Assembly (NCBI GenBank): GCA_964551035.1
Contig: CAZKBK010000024.1
Coordinates: forward strand, 6,773 to 70,772
Source: Chryseosolibacter sp964551035
GTDB lineage: Bacteria > Bacteroidota > Bacteroidia > Cytophagales > Cyclobacteriaceae
Reading direction: 5' to 3'
Length of the DNA: 64,000 nucleotides
The notes beneath the pieces were generated by a model. The model was given only the letters and a program-made list of their open reading frames with translations, was not told the DNA's origin and ran no database searches. Position 1 is the first letter of the stretch; the number at the start of each line of letters is the position of its first letter. The position numbers were made by a program, and so were the translations under genes. This document shows positions 62,768-64,000 of the stretch, in pieces.

Positions 62768-63499
62768 ATGAGAGTACTTTTAATATGTTTTCTTGGACTG
62801 ACACACATTGTATGCGGACAAAGTACGGACATTACTGTACAAGTAATTGACGCAACGACAAAGAAACCAATAAAAAACGCAAATGTTATTGTTCTTGGGA
62901 CAACGAAAGGCACTTAAACAAATCATTTAGGTTTTTGTAAAGTCAATCTTTCATCAGAAAATAAAAAATTAGTAGTGTCTCATGTATCTTATCAAACTGC
63001 ACCAATTGAAGTTCCCTCGGAGGTTAGTTCTTTTACTGTTCCACTTCAAATAGGAGTAAATAGACTTCCTGATATTGATTTGACGCTATATCCTAACAAG
63101 TCGAACTTAGGTGATTATAAAAGGTTTGAACCAAAAAGAAGCCTCCCTGATTCCATGGTCGTAGTTGAGTCCTATGCTGATTTTCCATACGAGGGAGGAA
63201 TCCAATATGCATTCAAAGATTTTTTCGGAAATGCTTTTCAATTCCCCGAAGCAGAACTAAAGGCTGATAAGTCCGGGACAATAGCTTTTGAATTTACAAT
63301 TGACAAGTCAGGAGACTATTCTTATCCAAAGTGTCATACGGACAGTTTAAGCCAAGTATGCGAGGAACTGAAGCGAGTGCTGACAGTAATTCCAAAATGG
63401 AAACCCGCAGAGCAATTCAGCGAGCCAGTCTCACAGACATTTTTGATGAATGTGTATTACGCACCAAATAAATATTGGAAAAAGAAAATCAAGAATTAA
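62768..63499 (+). pseudogene. CarboxypepD_reg-like/TonB-C-like exported protein with premature stop (cassette 3)
   Basis: Frame from ATG 62,768: signal peptide MRVLLICFLGLTHIVCGQ, then DITVQVIDATTKKPIKNANV, a CarboxypepD_reg-like beta-sandwich start. Codon 50 is TAA (62,915-62,917), where CAA would give G-T-Q-T-N-H-L-G-F; the same frame then continues to 63,499 with VVSHVSYQTAPIEVP, and near the end KSGTIAFEFTIDKSGDYSYP and LKRVLTVIPKWKPAEQ, which resembles a TonB-type C-terminus. So a single nonsense base, or a sequencing error, splits one 243-codon gene. It begins 27 nt after the GTTGGC core. Confidence 0.75.
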
Positions 63500-63525
63500 A
63501 ATTGGGTGGAAGTTATTTAACAACC

Positions 63526-63689
63526 GCCAACACCGTGTTTATTTAATTGCGGGGTTTTGTGTCCTTATTTAAATCGGTTTCTTAATTTAGTCCCACAACG
63601 TGGGACAATTGTGGCAGGTCGCGTTTGTCATGCTTCGCATTTAACAAACACTCCTAGTCCCGCAACTCAATAAACACAAAACGTTGGCA
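63526..63689 (+). repeat. attC-like recombination site 3
   Basis: Left arm GCCAACACCGTGTTTATTTA continuing ATTGCGGGG; right arm CCCGCAACTCAATAAACACA continuing AAACGTTGGC. GTGTTTATT and TTGCGGG pair. Core GTTGGC at 63683-63688. 26 bp after the stop of cassette 3. Confidence 0.78.
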
Positions 63690-63847
63690 GCCATTTTTTT
63701 GGACAGAGTAATCTCCTTAATGAAAAGTAAATCCCATTATCTTTGGTTTCGTATAATCAAGACAAACAGGAGAGACTACGGACTAACCCTTACTCATATT
63801 TGCTAGCAGTGGACAGAAATTTATGAAGTGTGGGCACGGGCACAGCC
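63690..63847. other. Cassette 4: no convincing gene
   Basis: About 160 bp between attC-like sites 3 and 4. The best forward frame is 28 codons from 63,720 (MKSKSHYLWFRIIKTNRRDY...), too short to claim. It may be a gene-less cassette, hold a small RNA, or be a decayed one. Confidence 0.5.
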
Positions 63848-64000
63848 GGTAACAAAATGTATGTGCCATTGCGGGGTGTAGTGTGAAATTGTAGTTTAGT
63901 TTTTCAAACAACGTTCGGTTACGGTGGACAGTTTCGGAGTAGTCGGGCAAATCAGTCGTTCCTCCTTCATTTGCCCTCCAAGCCCGCAACGTCACATACC
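63848..64000 (+). repeat. attC-like recombination site 4, cut by the window end
   Basis: Left arm GGTAACAAAATGTATGTGCC continuing ATTGCGGGG; the right arm begins CCCGCAACGTCACATACC and runs off the window. The middle is clearly homologous to site 1 (TCAAA..ACGTTCGGT..CGGTGGACAGT..CGGAG). So the array continues to the right. Confidence 0.72.

Noticed and set aside
60821..64000. CRISPR array as an explanation of the repeated palindromes
   Set aside because: The repeats are 130-170 bp, differ in sequence, and are separated by genes rather than by short uniform spacers; no cas genes.

Overview
The window is a 64 kb piece of a draft Bacteroidota chromosome, most likely from the Cytophagales (a Chryseolinea- or Ohtaekwangia-like soil lineage). 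This is inferred from several points: TAnnTTTG-type -7 boxes; the gene order panD/panC facing a short glycogen synthase, DUF4270 and glmS; a bacterial GGGP synthase; a CarB lacking its allosteric domain; the MoxR/DUF58/DUF4350/DUF4129/SpoIIM/RDD cluster; and very large RHS proteins of the DUF6443 type. Two 100-N assembly gaps (9900-9999 and 58193-58292) both fall inside repeats.

Layout. 1-2.6 kb: gltX (partial), ridA and a 3-hydroxyacyl-CoA-dehydrogenase-like gene, with intergenic heptad repeats. 3.0-18.5 kb: a polymorphic-toxin locus made of a secreted RHS-like protein, a giant protein (PKD-like repeats, DUF6443, RHS core, unknown C-terminal toxin) with an overlapping membrane protein as likely immunity, then a displaced second RHS C-terminus with an L,D-transpeptidase-like motif and a lipoprotein as likely immunity, which abuts a truncated XRE regulator. 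A transposase remnant follows at 18.7 kb. 19.2-54.2 kb: mostly core genes for amino sugar, pantothenate, lipid, lysine and carbamoyl-phosphate metabolism, secretion (secA), the MoxR cluster, and peptidoglycan recycling (GlcNAc kinase and murQ). An unusual 400-bp hairpin-rich duplication lies at 37.7-38.6 kb. 54.3-57.9 kb: a SprT-like gene, a small lipoprotein, der, an initiator tRNA and era. 57.9-60.5 kb: about 310-bp tandem repeats surrounding a lineage-specific hypothetical gene.

60.8-64 kb: an AT-rich stretch that reads as an integron-type gene-cassette array. Three complete attC-like sites and one partial one (imperfect long palindromes ending in GTTAGC, GTTGGC or similar) separate short same-strand genes. 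Each start codon lies 21-28 nt after a GTTRRRY-like core, and each stop lies shortly before the next left arm. No integrase is visible, so it looks like an attC cluster without integrase, or the edge of an integron that continues past the window. The first cassette encodes a DUF4062/TIR-like protein with an uncharacterised putative metal-binding N-terminal module, which is a candidate defence or signalling factor. This array and the two toxin/immunity modules are the most interesting parts of the window.
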